From positions 1 to 57,650 of the forward strand of contig JAHEAY010000006.1 in NCBI GenBank assembly GCA_024642485.1: 57,650 bases of DNA, in the 5' to 3' direction. The position numbers and the translations under genes were made by a program. Below, piece by piece: positions 34,364 through 42,861 of the stretch (position 1 is its first letter; every line of letters starts with the position of its first letter). The notes under the pieces are model-generated. The model was not told the origin of the DNA. It searched no databases and saw only the letters and a program-made list of their open reading frames with translations. This DNA comes from Cytophagaceae bacterium. Lineage in GTDB: Bacteria > Bacteroidota > Bacteroidia > Cytophagales > Spirosomataceae.

Positions 34364-35500
34364 TTGTACAGAAAACTGATAAACAGTCTTTGATGTATAT
34401 TTTTCTCCCGGACGCAGCACGGTAGACGGGAAGTTTGCTTGATTGGGTGAATCAGGGAAATGTTCCGTTTCTAGGCAAAAGCCTGTTCGTTTATTATAAA
34501 TCGCGCCATATTTCCCCGTTAGGTGGCCATCCAAGAAATTTCCCGTATAGAATTGTACCCCAGGTTCTGTGGTGTAGACATCCATGACACGTCCGGAAAT
34601 AGGTTCCGTTACGTGTGCAATTTGTTCAAATGCACCCGGAGCTTTTTTCGTCGCAAAGCAATGGTCATAGCCACCACCTGCTTTAATCTGCTCGTCATTT
34701 GCGTTAATCTCCAAACCCATTTTCTTTGCCTTGGTAAAATCAAATGGAGTTCCGGTAACGGATTTGATCTCGCCTGTTGGAATGAGCACTGAGTTCACGG
34801 GAATGAAGTAGGGGGTATTTAATTGGATGCTGTGATCAAGGATATCACGTTTGTTATTTCCTGAGAGATTGAAATAGGAGTGATTGCAAAGGTTTAACAC
34901 GGTCGATTGGTCGGTTGTAGCTTCGTAAGCAAGCGATAAGGCATTTTCTTCGTTCAGGCTGTAAGTGATTTGAACCTGCAAATTACCCGGGAAGCCTTCT
35001 TCGCCATCTTGAGATAGGTAGGCAAAAGTGACGCTATTAGCTGTTTTGGCAATGGTTTTCCAAACCCGTTTATCGAAACCTTTCAGTCCTCCGTGAAGGT
35101 GCTGGCCATTATTTTGAGCGGCAAGGGTATAATTTTTCCCATCTAGGCTAAATTTTCCGGCGGCGATGCGGTTGCCATAGCGACCCACTACGGCACCGAA
35201 ATAAGGGGAATCTTTGATGTAGTCCTCTGCTTTGTCGAAACCTAACACCACATCTTCCATGACTTCGTTTTTATCCGGGACGATGATTTTGGTGATGATC
35301 GCACCATAATTCATGATTTGGACCTCCATCCCCTGTGTGTTTTTCAAGGTGTAGAGTGTGACGGCTTCATTCGTCGGAGTTTTGCCAAAAGGCTTTTCGG
35401 TAACTAACATGTTGGTATTGTGTGATTTAGATTGTGCCATTCCCATGAAAGCGGTGCAAGCAAAAACGGCTGACGCGAGCCAGTGAACGGTATTTTTCAT
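34361..35500 (-). CDS. Aldose 1-epimerase (galactose mutarotase), exported
   Basis: 379 residues from ATG 35500 (MKNTVHWLASAVFACTAFMGMAQ, signal peptide); a second ATG seven codons upstream is less likely. The mutarotase fold is recognised by YGAIITKIIVPDK, VGRYGNRIA near residue 110, CNHSYFNLSG with the acid His near 208, GYDHCF near 275, and TEHFPDSPNQ with the base Glu near 343. The family interconverts alpha and beta anomers of glucose and galactose. Export to the periplasm fits feeding of sugars from secreted glycosidases into uptake. It is convergent with mazG and divergent from rpsA. Confidence 0.92.
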   Translation of the reverse strand: MKNTVHWLASAVFACTAFMGMAQSKSHNTNMLVTEKPFGKTPTNEAVTLYTLKNTQGMEVQIMNYGAIITKIIVPDKNEVMEDVVLGFDKAEDYIKDSPYFGAVVGRYGNRIAAGKFSLDGKNYTLAAQNNGQHLHGGLKGFDKRVWKTIAKTANSVTFAYLSQDGEEGFPGNLQVQITYSLNEENALSLAYEATTDQSTVLNLCNHSYFNLSGNNKRDILDHSIQLNTPYFIPVNSVLIPTGEIKSVTGTPFDFTKAKKMGLEINANDEQIKAGGGYDHCFATKKAPGAFEQIAHVTEPISGRVMDVYTTEPGVQFYTGNFLDGHLTGKYGAIYNKRTGFCLETEHFPDSPNQANFPSTVLRPGEKYTSKTVYQFSVQ

Positions 35501-35539
35501 GGTTAATAGGTTATTGAACATCCAATTTAAAGAATTTGC

Positions 35540-35569
35540 TTGAAAATAAAATTATTCTCCCTATCTTTG
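35540..35569 (+). promoter_or_regulatory. Consensus promoter of rpsA
   Basis: TTG (35540-35542), exactly 19 nt, then TATCTTTG (35562-35569): a perfect match to the Bacteroidota TTG-N19-TAnnTTTG promoter. The leader to the ATG is about 70 nt. Confidence 0.85.
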
Positions 35570-35602
35570 CACCCCAATTTAAAAATTGTTTTACACTTAA
35601 TT

Positions 35603-35627
35603 TCAGCACGTTAGCCCAGCGTGTTGA
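35603..35627 (+). promoter_or_regulatory. Hairpin in the rpsA leader
   Basis: TCAGCACG and CGTGTTGA pair with one G-U around a 9-nt loop (TTAGCCCAG), 20 nt before the ATG. Ribosomal protein S1 is autoregulated through its leader in enterobacteria; this stem is a candidate for an equivalent role here, which is inference. Confidence 0.4.
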
Positions 35628-35647
35628 TGTATCTAGGGCGATCAAAT

Positions 35648-37468
35648 ATGTCAAAAGTTAAAAAAGATTTCGACTGGGATTTAGTTGAAGGAAAAGGATT
35701 CGGTGGTAACTATACTGCTGATCAAAAAGCACAAATGGAGGCAGCTATTGAGGCTACTCTAAACTCGGTAACTGAGAAGGAAGTTGTGAAGGGGGTTGTT
35801 GTGAGCAAGACAGACCGTGAAGTAATTGTAAACATTGGATTCAAATCTGATGGTTTAGTATCTGCATCTGAATTCCGCGATATGCCGGATTTGAAGGCTG
35901 GAGATGAAGTAGAAGTTTACATTGAGAATCAAGAAGATGCAAACGGCCAATTGATTTTATCTCGCAAATTAGCGAAGGTAATGGGCGCTTGGACGAACAT
36001 TGAGAAAGCTTTGGAAGAAGATACAATCATCAATGGTTTCGTAAAACGTCGTACAAAAGGTGGTTTGATCGTGGATATTTTTGGAATCGAGGCATTCTTG
36101 CCAGGATCTCAAATTGATGTGAAGCCAATCCGTGATTTCGATATTTTTGTTGGCAAAAATATGGAAGTTAAGGTGGTTAAGATCAACCATACAAATGACA
36201 ACGTAGTTGTATCTCACAAAGTATTGATCGAGAAAGATCTTGAGGCACAACGTCAATTGATCTTGAACAACTTAGATAAAGGTCAAGTATTAGAAGGTGT
36301 GATCAAAAACATGACTAATTTCGGTGTGTTCATCGACTTAGGTGGTGTGGATGGTTTATTGCACATTACAGATATCTCGTGGGGACGTATCAACCACCCA
36401 CAAGAGGTGTTGAAATTAGATCAAAAAATCCAAGTAGTTGTATTAGACTTTGATGAGAACAAGAAACGTATCTCATTAGGCATGAAGCAATTGCAAGCAC
36501 ACCCTTGGGAAGCATTAGCTGCTGAGGTTGAGGTTGGATCAAAAGTAAAAGGTAAAATCGTTAACGTTGCGGATTACGGTGCTTTCTTAGAAGTATTGCC
36601 AGGCGTTGAAGGTTTGATCCACGTTTCTGAGATGTCATGGTCTCAGCACTTGCGTAACCCACAAGATTTCTTGAAAGTTGGCGATGAAATGGAAGCAGTT
36701 GTGTTGACATTAGATCGTTCTGAGCGCAAGATGTCTTTAGGTATCAAGCAATTGACTGAAGATCCTTGGAACAAGACAGATTTATTGTCTAAATATGCTG
36801 TTGGAACGAAGCACAAAGGAACGGTTCGTAACTTGACTAACTTTGGTTTATTCCTTGAGTTAGAAGAGGGAATCGATGGTTTGGTTCACGTTTCTGACTT
36901 GTCTTGGACAAAGAAAATCAAGCACCCATCTGAATTCGTGAAAGTAGGCGATTCATTGGATGTTATCGTGATTGAGTTAGACGCGGACAACCGTCGTTTG
37001 GCATTAGGTCATAAGCAATTAGAAGAGAATCCTTGGGATACATTTGAAAGTGTGTTCACAGTAGGTTCAGTACATAAAGCAACTGTTATTTCGAAAAATG
37101 ACAAAATGGCTACTTTGGAATTACCTTACGGTATCGAAGGTTTAGCTGCTTTGAAACAATTGACGAAAGCAGATGAGTCAGTAGCTGAAGCGGGTGAGGC
37201 ATTGGATTTCGTTGTAACGGAATTCCACAAAGAAGATCGTAAGATTATTCTTTCGCACACACGTACATTCTCAGGTGCGCCAGTTGAAGAAGTAAAAGTA
37301 GAGAAGAAAAAAGCAACAAAATCTACAGAGAAGACGGCTACAGTTACAGCTGAGAAGTCGACAATGGGAGATATCGGAGCTTTATCTGCTTTGAAAGAGC
37401 AAATGGAAGGTGCTGAGCGTGAGCAAGCGATCAAAAAATTAGAGAAGAAATCTAAGAAAGCAGAATAA
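35648..37468 (+). CDS. rpsA: 30S ribosomal protein S1
   Basis: 606 residues from ATG 35648 (MSKVKKDFDWDLVEGKGFGG), the usual Bacteroidota S1 start. Six S1 RNA-binding domains follow one another from about residue 45 to 550; domains 3-5 show the classical form, for example MTNFGVFIDLGGVDGLLHITDISW, with lists of NxxxFG and GLxHxSxxSW. The tail is lysine- and alanine-rich (KVEKKKATKSTEKTATV) and ends in a charged helix. S1 helps mRNA bind the ribosome, important in this phylum where strong Shine-Dalgarno sites are rare. The gene has its own consensus promoter and a strong terminator. Confidence 0.96.
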   Translation: MSKVKKDFDWDLVEGKGFGGNYTADQKAQMEAAIEATLNSVTEKEVVKGVVVSKTDREVIVNIGFKSDGLVSASEFRDMPDLKAGDEVEVYIENQEDANGQLILSRKLAKVMGAWTNIEKALEEDTIINGFVKRRTKGGLIVDIFGIEAFLPGSQIDVKPIRDFDIFVGKNMEVKVVKINHTNDNVVVSHKVLIEKDLEAQRQLILNNLDKGQVLEGVIKNMTNFGVFIDLGGVDGLLHITDISWGRINHPQEVLKLDQKIQVVVLDFDENKKRISLGMKQLQAHPWEALAAEVEVGSKVKGKIVNVADYGAFLEVLPGVEGLIHVSEMSWSQHLRNPQDFLKVGDEMEAVVLTLDRSERKMSLGIKQLTEDPWNKTDLLSKYAVGTKHKGTVRNLTNFGLFLELEEGIDGLVHVSDLSWTKKIKHPSEFVKVGDSLDVIVIELDADNRRLALGHKQLEENPWDTFESVFTVGSVHKATVISKNDKMATLELPYGIEGLAALKQLTKADESVAEAGEALDFVVTEFHKEDRKIILSHTRTFSGAPVEEVKVEKKKATKSTEKTATVTAEKSTMGDIGALSALKEQMEGAEREQAIKKLEKKSKKAE

Positions 37469-37493
37469 TATTTGTTTTAAGTTTTGATCAAAA

Positions 37494-37522
37494 GGGGATT
37501 CGGAAACGAATCCCCTTTTTTT
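37494..37522 (+). terminator. Rho-independent terminator after rpsA
   Basis: GGGGATTCG-GAAA-CGAATCCCC, a perfect 9-bp stem with a GNRA tetraloop, followed by seven T. Confidence 0.92.
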
Positions 37523-37662
37523 GTGCTATCCTGACTGAGGCACACAGATTTGTAAAATATCAAGAAAAGAATTGCTTATTTCGAGGTATTTTGACAACTT
37601 AGGGGCTTGACTTTAAAAGGGGCAAAACCCTTTGCGTCTTACCAAACTAAATCATTTAAATT

Positions 37663-39096
37663 ATGGGAAATAATTCACGGAGAGACTTTCTTAAAAAAGC
37701 TGGATTAGCTGCAGGAAGCTTTTACATTGTACCGCGGCATGTATTAGGTAAGGGTTTTACGGCTCCTTCCGACAAATTAAACATCATGGGTATTGGTGCT
37801 GGTGGAAAAGGCCAGAGTGATATCATGAATTCATTCAATAAAGGCAAAGAGAACATCGTTGCTCTTGTCGATGTAGATGATCGTCGCGCGGTTCAGTCGC
37901 GTAAAGATTTTCCCAAAGCGAATTATTATCGGGATTTCCGTAAAGCTTTGGAAGCTGAAGGAGATAATGTAGATGCGGTGATTGTATCAACTCCCGACCA
38001 TACACATACAACGATTGCCATGGAAGCCATGCGTCGCAAAAAACACGTGTATGTTCAAAAGCCATTGACGCATGACATTTATGAGGCGCGTATGATGACT
38101 GAAAAGGCACGTGAGATGAAAGTGGTGACTCAAATGGGTAACCAAGGATCTTCAGGTGATGGCGTTCGTCAAATGGTTGAATGGTTTGATGGTGGAGTAA
38201 TTGGTAAAGTATCTGAAGTATTGGTTTGGACGAATCGTCCAGTTTGGCCACAAGGAATTTCGTATCCAGCTGCGGGACATCCCGTACCGGCTGAATTGGA
38301 TTGGGATTTATGGTTAGGACCTTCAAAATATCGTGAGTTTAACCCTGCTTTCGTTCCCTTCAAATGGAGAGGCTGGTGGGATTATGGTACAGGTGCATTA
38401 GGTGACATGGGTTGCCACTTATTAGATCCTCCATTTAAAGTATTGGGTATCCGTGATGCCTTAAACGTAGAATGTTCAGTAGGTTCTGTATTCTTAAATG
38501 ACTGGGTTCCTGAGTGGATTCCAGAAGGATGCCCTCCATCATCAATGGTAACGTTAAATTACGGACCATCTGCAAAGAATAAATCGAATGTAAAATTAAC
38601 TTGGTTTGATGGTGGCCTTCGTGCACCACATCCTGCAGGTATTCCAGCAACTGAAATCATCGGAGATCCAGATGGAACGAATGGTGTTATCTTGATTGGA
38701 ACAAAAGGTATCATGACTTGTGGAACTTATGGTATGTATCCAAAAGTATTCAAGAACGGTAAACGTGTAGATGAAGCGGATCTACCAAAAGCATCTCTTC
38801 CACGTGTTGATGGTGGTGCAGGTGGGCATAATACCCAATGGGTAGAAGCTTGTAAAGCGGGTTACGGAAATATGGAAGTAAGTTCTCCTTTCGATTATGC
38901 AGGTCCATTTACGGAATCTGTGTTGATGGGTAACTTGGCTATCCGTTCGTACATGTTGCGTGAAGGTGAAGGCCGGAATGCGAAGTACATTGGACGCCAA
39001 CAACTCGAGTGGGATGCGGCGAATATGCGCATTACCAATTTCGAAGCAGCGAATCAATTCGTGAAGCGCGAATACCGTGCGGGTTGGACCATGTAA
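37663..39096 (+). CDS. Gfo/Idh/MocA family oxidoreductase with Tat signal
   Basis: 477 residues. The N-terminus NSRRDFLKKAGLAAGSFYIVP is a twin-arginine signal, so the enzyme is exported folded with its cofactor. GIGAGGKGQSDIMNSF is the Rossmann nucleotide loop, VIVSTPDHTHTTIAMEAMRRKKHVYVQKPLTHDIYEA holds the conserved EKP-like segment (here QKP), and GALGDMGCHLLDPPFKVL is the GxxxDMGxHxxD catalytic block. Families of this type use NAD(P) to oxidise or epimerise sugars and inositols, and some exported members act as glycosidases; the substrate here is not known. The gene is a single unit between two terminators. Confidence 0.92.
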   Translation: MGNNSRRDFLKKAGLAAGSFYIVPRHVLGKGFTAPSDKLNIMGIGAGGKGQSDIMNSFNKGKENIVALVDVDDRRAVQSRKDFPKANYYRDFRKALEAEGDNVDAVIVSTPDHTHTTIAMEAMRRKKHVYVQKPLTHDIYEARMMTEKAREMKVVTQMGNQGSSGDGVRQMVEWFDGGVIGKVSEVLVWTNRPVWPQGISYPAAGHPVPAELDWDLWLGPSKYREFNPAFVPFKWRGWWDYGTGALGDMGCHLLDPPFKVLGIRDALNVECSVGSVFLNDWVPEWIPEGCPPSSMVTLNYGPSAKNKSNVKLTWFDGGLRAPHPAGIPATEIIGDPDGTNGVILIGTKGIMTCGTYGMYPKVFKNGKRVDEADLPKASLPRVDGGAGGHNTQWVEACKAGYGNMEVSSPFDYAGPFTESVLMGNLAIRSYMLREGEGRNAKYIGRQQLEWDAANMRITNFEAANQFVKREYRAGWTM

Positions 39097-39120
39097 TAAG
39101 TTATTACTTGATTAATTGAA

Positions 39121-39150
39121 AAGACGGGGGTTCTCTCCCGTCTTTTTTTT
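39121..39150 (+). terminator. Rho-independent terminator after the Gfo/Idh/MocA gene
   Basis: AAGACGGG-GGTTCTCT-CCCGTCTT followed by a T-run. The last T begins the TATTTTTG box of the next gene, so terminator and promoter are nested. Confidence 0.88.
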
Positions 39151-39157
39151 ATTTTTG
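39150..39157 (+). promoter_or_regulatory. -7 promoter box of the cupin gene
   Basis: TATTTTTG matches TAnnTTTG, 14 nt before the ATG at 39172 and overlapping the GTG used by the ORF track, which argues for the ATG. Confidence 0.45.
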
Positions 39158-39171
39158 TGAAAAGATTTATT

Positions 39172-39690
39172 ATGCTCCCTTCGTTTCATTCCTCCCTTCA
39201 GGCCTCCGATGTTTTCACGCAAGTGAACGCTTTTATCCAACAGGAGGGATATGAAATTGCTTCACATGATTTTGACCGACCGTGGGGAGGGTTTTTTGTT
39301 TTGCAAGAAGATCAAGCTGCTAAGTTTGCTAGTCAGTTTTTCCCATCAGTTGATTTCGATTCCATTCAAATTACCCAAAAGCTGAGTCCGAAGTTTTTAG
39401 TGGTTGCCCCTAATAAGCGTTTATCTTGGCAGTATCATTTCCGCCGTGCCGAATTATGGTCTGTGACCTCCGGCCCTGTAGGCGTTGCGATTTCCGAAAC
39501 CGATGAACAAACCTTACCTGGCACCTATCAGGTCGATGATATCATCACATTGCCGATAGGTACCCGCCATCGCTTAGTGGGTTTAGACCAATGGGGTGTT
39601 GTGGCAGAAATCTGGCAACACACGGATGTTGCGAATCTGTCTGACGAATCTGATATCGTCAGATTACAAGACGACTTTGGCCGTTCGTCG
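39172..39690 (+). CDS. Cupin protein, mannose-6-phosphate isomerase type II-like
   Basis: About 173 residues from ATG 39172 (the stop codon ends at 39693). RPWGGFFVL near the N-terminus, NKRLSWQYHFRRAELW in the centre and IWQHTDVANLSDESDIVRLQDDFGR at the end match the cupin domain of type II phosphomannose isomerase/GDP-mannose pyrophosphorylase proteins, including the C-terminal E(D)DI-R-DDYGR block. Usual metal-binding histidines are partly replaced (QYHFRRAE, GTRHRLVG), so isomerase activity is uncertain. It may act on mannose-6-phosphate or a related sugar phosphate. Confidence 0.75.
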
Positions 39691-39725
39691 TAATTTTCCG
39701 CCACTCATCTAAAAATAGTACAAGA

Positions 39726-39749
39726 AAACTTTGTAGTCTTCGAAAGTTT
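39726..39749. promoter_or_regulatory. Inverted-repeat operator candidate of the efflux operon
   Basis: AAACTTT-N10-AAAGTTT, perfect 7-nt arms, covers the -33 TTG of the tetR promoter and extends into the spacer. Size and position fit an autoregulatory TetR-family operator. Confidence 0.6.
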
Positions 39750-39760
39750 CCATAGTTTTG
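39731..39760 (+). promoter_or_regulatory. Consensus promoter of the tetR-tolC-RND operon
   Basis: TTG (39731-39733), exactly 19 nt, then TAGTTTTG (39753-39760) matches the Bacteroidota promoter consensus. The tetR ATG is 28 nt downstream. Confidence 0.8.
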
Positions 39761-39788
39761 CTTCCCGATTAATTAAGGGGTCAGGCAA

Positions 39789-40394
39789 ATGAAATCGCGT
39801 ATTCTAGAAAAAGGAACTGAATTATTCTTCCGCTACGGTGTAAAGACTGTAACGATGGATGCTATTGCAGCCGAATTAGGGATTTCGAAAAAAACGATTT
39901 ATCAACATTTCCCTGATAAAGAATCCATGGTTTTTGAAGTCGTTCAGGTCTTCATTGAAAAAGATCTAGTGAAGTGGAAGGAACTTGATCGATTGTATTC
40001 CAATGTGATCGAGAAGATGTTTAAGTCGTTCGAAATGACGAAGGATTTATTGTTAACCATGAATCCGCGTTTACTTTTCGAAATACAAAAATACTTCCCG
40101 AAGGCCTTCCAACTATTTAAAGCGCATGGAGAAAATTGTATCCATGAAAATCTCATCGCAGATTTTAAGAAGGGTGCCCAATTTGGCTATTTTCGAAATG
40201 ATATCGATTTTGAATTACTTGCGCGCCTGCGCATGGCAGAAGTTGATCTCGCTTTCAACCCTGATTTTTACCCAAGCAACAAACTCTCCTTATACGAAAC
40301 GCAAATGGCTCTGATGGATATTTTCCTCCGAGGCATTTTAACGGAAAAAGGATTAACACTTTATACATCTTACCAAAACAATTTAAAATCATGA
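39789..40394 (+). CDS. TetR/AcrR family transcriptional regulator
   Basis: 201 residues. The N-terminal helix-turn-helix is clear: ILEKGTELFFRYGVKTVTMDAIAAELGISKKTIYQHFPDKESM (residues 5-47), the standard TetR pattern. The C-terminal ligand-binding region is not recognisable in detail. It is the first gene of an efflux operon and its stop overlaps the start of the tolC-like gene (ATGA, 4 nt), so it probably represses its own operon and is released by a pump substrate. An inverted repeat over the promoter is the likely operator. Confidence 0.93.
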   Translation: MKSRILEKGTELFFRYGVKTVTMDAIAAELGISKKTIYQHFPDKESMVFEVVQVFIEKDLVKWKELDRLYSNVIEKMFKSFEMTKDLLLTMNPRLLFEIQKYFPKAFQLFKAHGENCIHENLIADFKKGAQFGYFRNDIDFELLARLRMAEVDLAFNPDFYPSNKLSLYETQMALMDIFLRGILTEKGLTLYTSYQNNLKS

Positions 40395-41734
40395 TCCGCC
40401 TAAGAAAAATTTATGCCGGTCTATTTTTACTTTGCTCCGTGTCAGCAAATGCCCAATCATTCAGCTTAAAAGACGCTGTGGATTATGCCATTGTACATCA
40501 CGTTCAAGTGAAAAATAGCCAGATCGACTTGCAAAACGCAGGTGCGAAAATCAATGAAATTAAGGCTATGGGCCTTCCGCAGGTGAATGCTTCGCTGGCA
40601 TTAACGAACAACGTAATCATGCAACGTATGTTTATCCCTGCAAAAATCTTTAATCCAGCTGCTGCCGAAGGAGAGTTAATCGCTGCTAAATTCGGTGTGG
40701 AAAATTCAGGTTTTTCAAGTGTAGGCATCAACCAATTGGTTTTTGATGGCAGCTATTTATTAGGCTTAAAAGCATCTCAAGTGTACAAGGACCTTTCCGT
40801 AAAAACCTTGACGCAAAGCAAACAACAAGTAGCAGAAAACGTAACCAAAGCCTATTATGGTATTTTGGTGAACGAAAAACGCTTATCAATTTTGCAAGCG
40901 AACGTGGGCCGATTGGATACCTTGTTGAAAGAATCCAAAGCGCTTAATGCACAAGGTTTCGTCGAGAAAATCGATGTGCAACGTTTAGAAGTTCAAGCGA
41001 ACAATTTGCGTACGGAATTGGAAAATGTCTATCGTCTACAAGAATTGAGCTACTCCTTATTGAAGTTCCAAATGGGTTATCCGATGGAAACACCTATTCG
41101 TTTAGCTGAAACCTTAGAGCAAATCGAATTGAGCCATCGCTTATTGGAAGATCAAGATTTGCCTTTCAACTACGGCAATCGCATCGAGTATTCGATTCTA
41201 AAAACACAAGAAAATTTGGCTGAGCTAGATTTGAAAAGCATCAAGGCTGGTTATTTACCGCGTGTGTTATTGGCAGGTAATTATGGATACAATGCTGGGG
41301 CAAATGCGCTTGGTGATTTGTTCAGCAAACAATGGTTCGATAATGCGGCAATCACCTTGTCGATCCAAATCCCAATTTTCGATGGATTTTCGAAGAAATA
41401 CAAGGCAGTACAATCAGCGAACAATCTTCAAAAAGTACGCCAAAGCTATGATTTGTTGAAATCATCAATCGATTTACAACGTAGTCAATCCATCATTTCT
41501 TTGAAGAATGCTTTAGAGTCTTTGAAAGAACAAAAAGCAAATCTTGACCTTGCCAACGAAATTTCCCGCGTAACGCGTGTGAAATACACACAAGGGGTAG
41601 GTTCGAATTTGGAAGTTCTGAACGCAGAAACTTCTATCAAGGAATCTCAAGGAAATTACTTTACCGCACTTTACAATGCCTTAATCGCAAAAGTAGAGCT
41701 CGCAAAATCTAACGGAACATTATACTCAGAATAA
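40391..41734 (+). CDS. TolC family outer-membrane efflux protein
   Basis: 447 residues with a signal peptide (IYAGLFLLCSVSANAQ) and the two internal repeats of the outer-membrane efflux family: long coiled-coil helices (for example VDYAIVHHVQVKNSQIDLQNAGAKINEI and ISLKNALESLKEQKANLDLANEISRV), with barrel strands between. YTQGVGSNLEVLNAETSIKESQGNYFTALYNALIAKVEL is the typical C-terminal repeat. It forms the outer-membrane exit duct for the pump encoded by the next two genes. Start overlaps tetR by 4 nt. Confidence 0.93.
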   Translation: MIRLRKIYAGLFLLCSVSANAQSFSLKDAVDYAIVHHVQVKNSQIDLQNAGAKINEIKAMGLPQVNASLALTNNVIMQRMFIPAKIFNPAAAEGELIAAKFGVENSGFSSVGINQLVFDGSYLLGLKASQVYKDLSVKTLTQSKQQVAENVTKAYYGILVNEKRLSILQANVGRLDTLLKESKALNAQGFVEKIDVQRLEVQANNLRTELENVYRLQELSYSLLKFQMGYPMETPIRLAETLEQIELSHRLLEDQDLPFNYGNRIEYSILKTQENLAELDLKSIKAGYLPRVLLAGNYGYNAGANALGDLFSKQWFDNAAITLSIQIPIFDGFSKKYKAVQSANNLQKVRQSYDLLKSSIDLQRSQSIISLKNALESLKEQKANLDLANEISRVTRVKYTQGVGSNLEVLNAETSIKESQGNYFTALYNALIAKVELAKSNGTLYSE

Positions 41735-41741
41735 TACGAAC

Positions 41742-42854
41742 ATGAAAAAAATTACGATCATCCTAAGCGCCATTGTCTTATTCGCGGCATGCAATAAGTC
41801 GGCAGATAAGAAAACAGAATTGGCCAACTTAAAAGCAGAGGCCAAAGAAATTAATGCGAAAATCGCTTCCTTGGAAAAGGAATTAGGTGCAGGTAAAGAA
41901 TCGGCATCATCGAAAGTAATTGCGGTTACAGTTACTCCAATCGCACCCGTTGCCTTCAAACATTTTGTAGAAGCACAAGGAAATGTAGTTGCAGAAAACA
42001 CGGTATTGGTTAGTCCGCAAACAGGTGGAATGATTGTTTCCTTGCCGGTTGTGGCGGGCCAACAAGTTTCCAAAGGACAATTGATTGCAACCTTGGATAA
42101 TAGCATCTTGAAGGAATCCATGGAAGAGGTGAAACACCAATTGGAATTAGCGAAGACGTTGTTTGATAAGCAGAAGACGCTTTGGGACCAACAAATTGGT
42201 ACTGAGGTACAATACTTAAGTGCGAAATCGAACAAGGAATCATTAGAGAAGCGTTTGGTTACTTTACGTGCGCAATTGGGATTGTCACGCGTAGTGGCTC
42301 CTATCTCAGGAACGATTGAAATCGTGCGTCAAAAAGCAGGTGAAATGGCATCACCAGGAATGCCAATCGTTCAAATTGTCAACCTTGGCAACTTGAAAAT
42401 TTCTGCGAAAATTGCGGATGCTTATGTAGGTTCTGTGAAGCAAGGAGATCCGATCAACATCAAATTCCCAGATATCAACAAGGAAATTACGGCACGTATT
42501 TCTTTGGTTTCAAAAATGGTGAACCCATTGACACGTACGTTTGATATCGAGGCACGCATTCCTAATGCTGGAGGTGATTTGAAGCCGAATCAATTAGCGG
42601 TGATCAACATCAATGATTTGTCTAAGGCAAATGCGTTGGTTTTGGATGAAAACATCATTCAAAAAACAGAAAAAGGTAATTTGGTCTATGTAGCAGTTGA
42701 AGAAAATGGCAAAAAAGTAGCTAAGGCACGTGTCGTAACCATCGGTTTGTCATACAATGGACAAGCAGAAATTGCTACAGGTTTACAAGCTGGAGACCTA
42801 GTTATCACACAAGGCTACCAAGATTTAGTAGACGGTCAAGTAATTTCATTCTAA
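41742..42854 (+). CDS. RND efflux periplasmic adaptor (membrane fusion protein)
   Basis: 370 residues, a lipoprotein: MKKITIILSAIVLFAAC with the Cys at 17. A short coiled coil (KKTELANLKAEAKEINAKIASLEKEL) follows at about 23-50, which is unusual that near the N-terminus. Then come the half-lipoyl domain (VSPQTGGMIVSLPVVAGQQVSKGQLIATLD near 90), the alpha-hairpin (LELAKTLFDKQKTLWDQQIG), the second lipoyl half (SRVVAPISGTIEIVRQKAGEMASPG) and the beta-barrel and membrane-proximal domains. It bridges TolC and the RND permease. It starts 8 nt after tolC. Confidence 0.93.
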   Translation: MKKITIILSAIVLFAACNKSADKKTELANLKAEAKEINAKIASLEKELGAGKESASSKVIAVTVTPIAPVAFKHFVEAQGNVVAENTVLVSPQTGGMIVSLPVVAGQQVSKGQLIATLDNSILKESMEEVKHQLELAKTLFDKQKTLWDQQIGTEVQYLSAKSNKESLEKRLVTLRAQLGLSRVVAPISGTIEIVRQKAGEMASPGMPIVQIVNLGNLKISAKIADAYVGSVKQGDPINIKFPDINKEITARISLVSKMVNPLTRTFDIEARIPNAGGDLKPNQLAVININDLSKANALVLDENIIQKTEKGNLVYVAVEENGKKVAKARVVTIGLSYNGQAEIATGLQAGDLVITQGYQDLVDGQVISF

Positions 42855-42861
42855 GTCAAGT

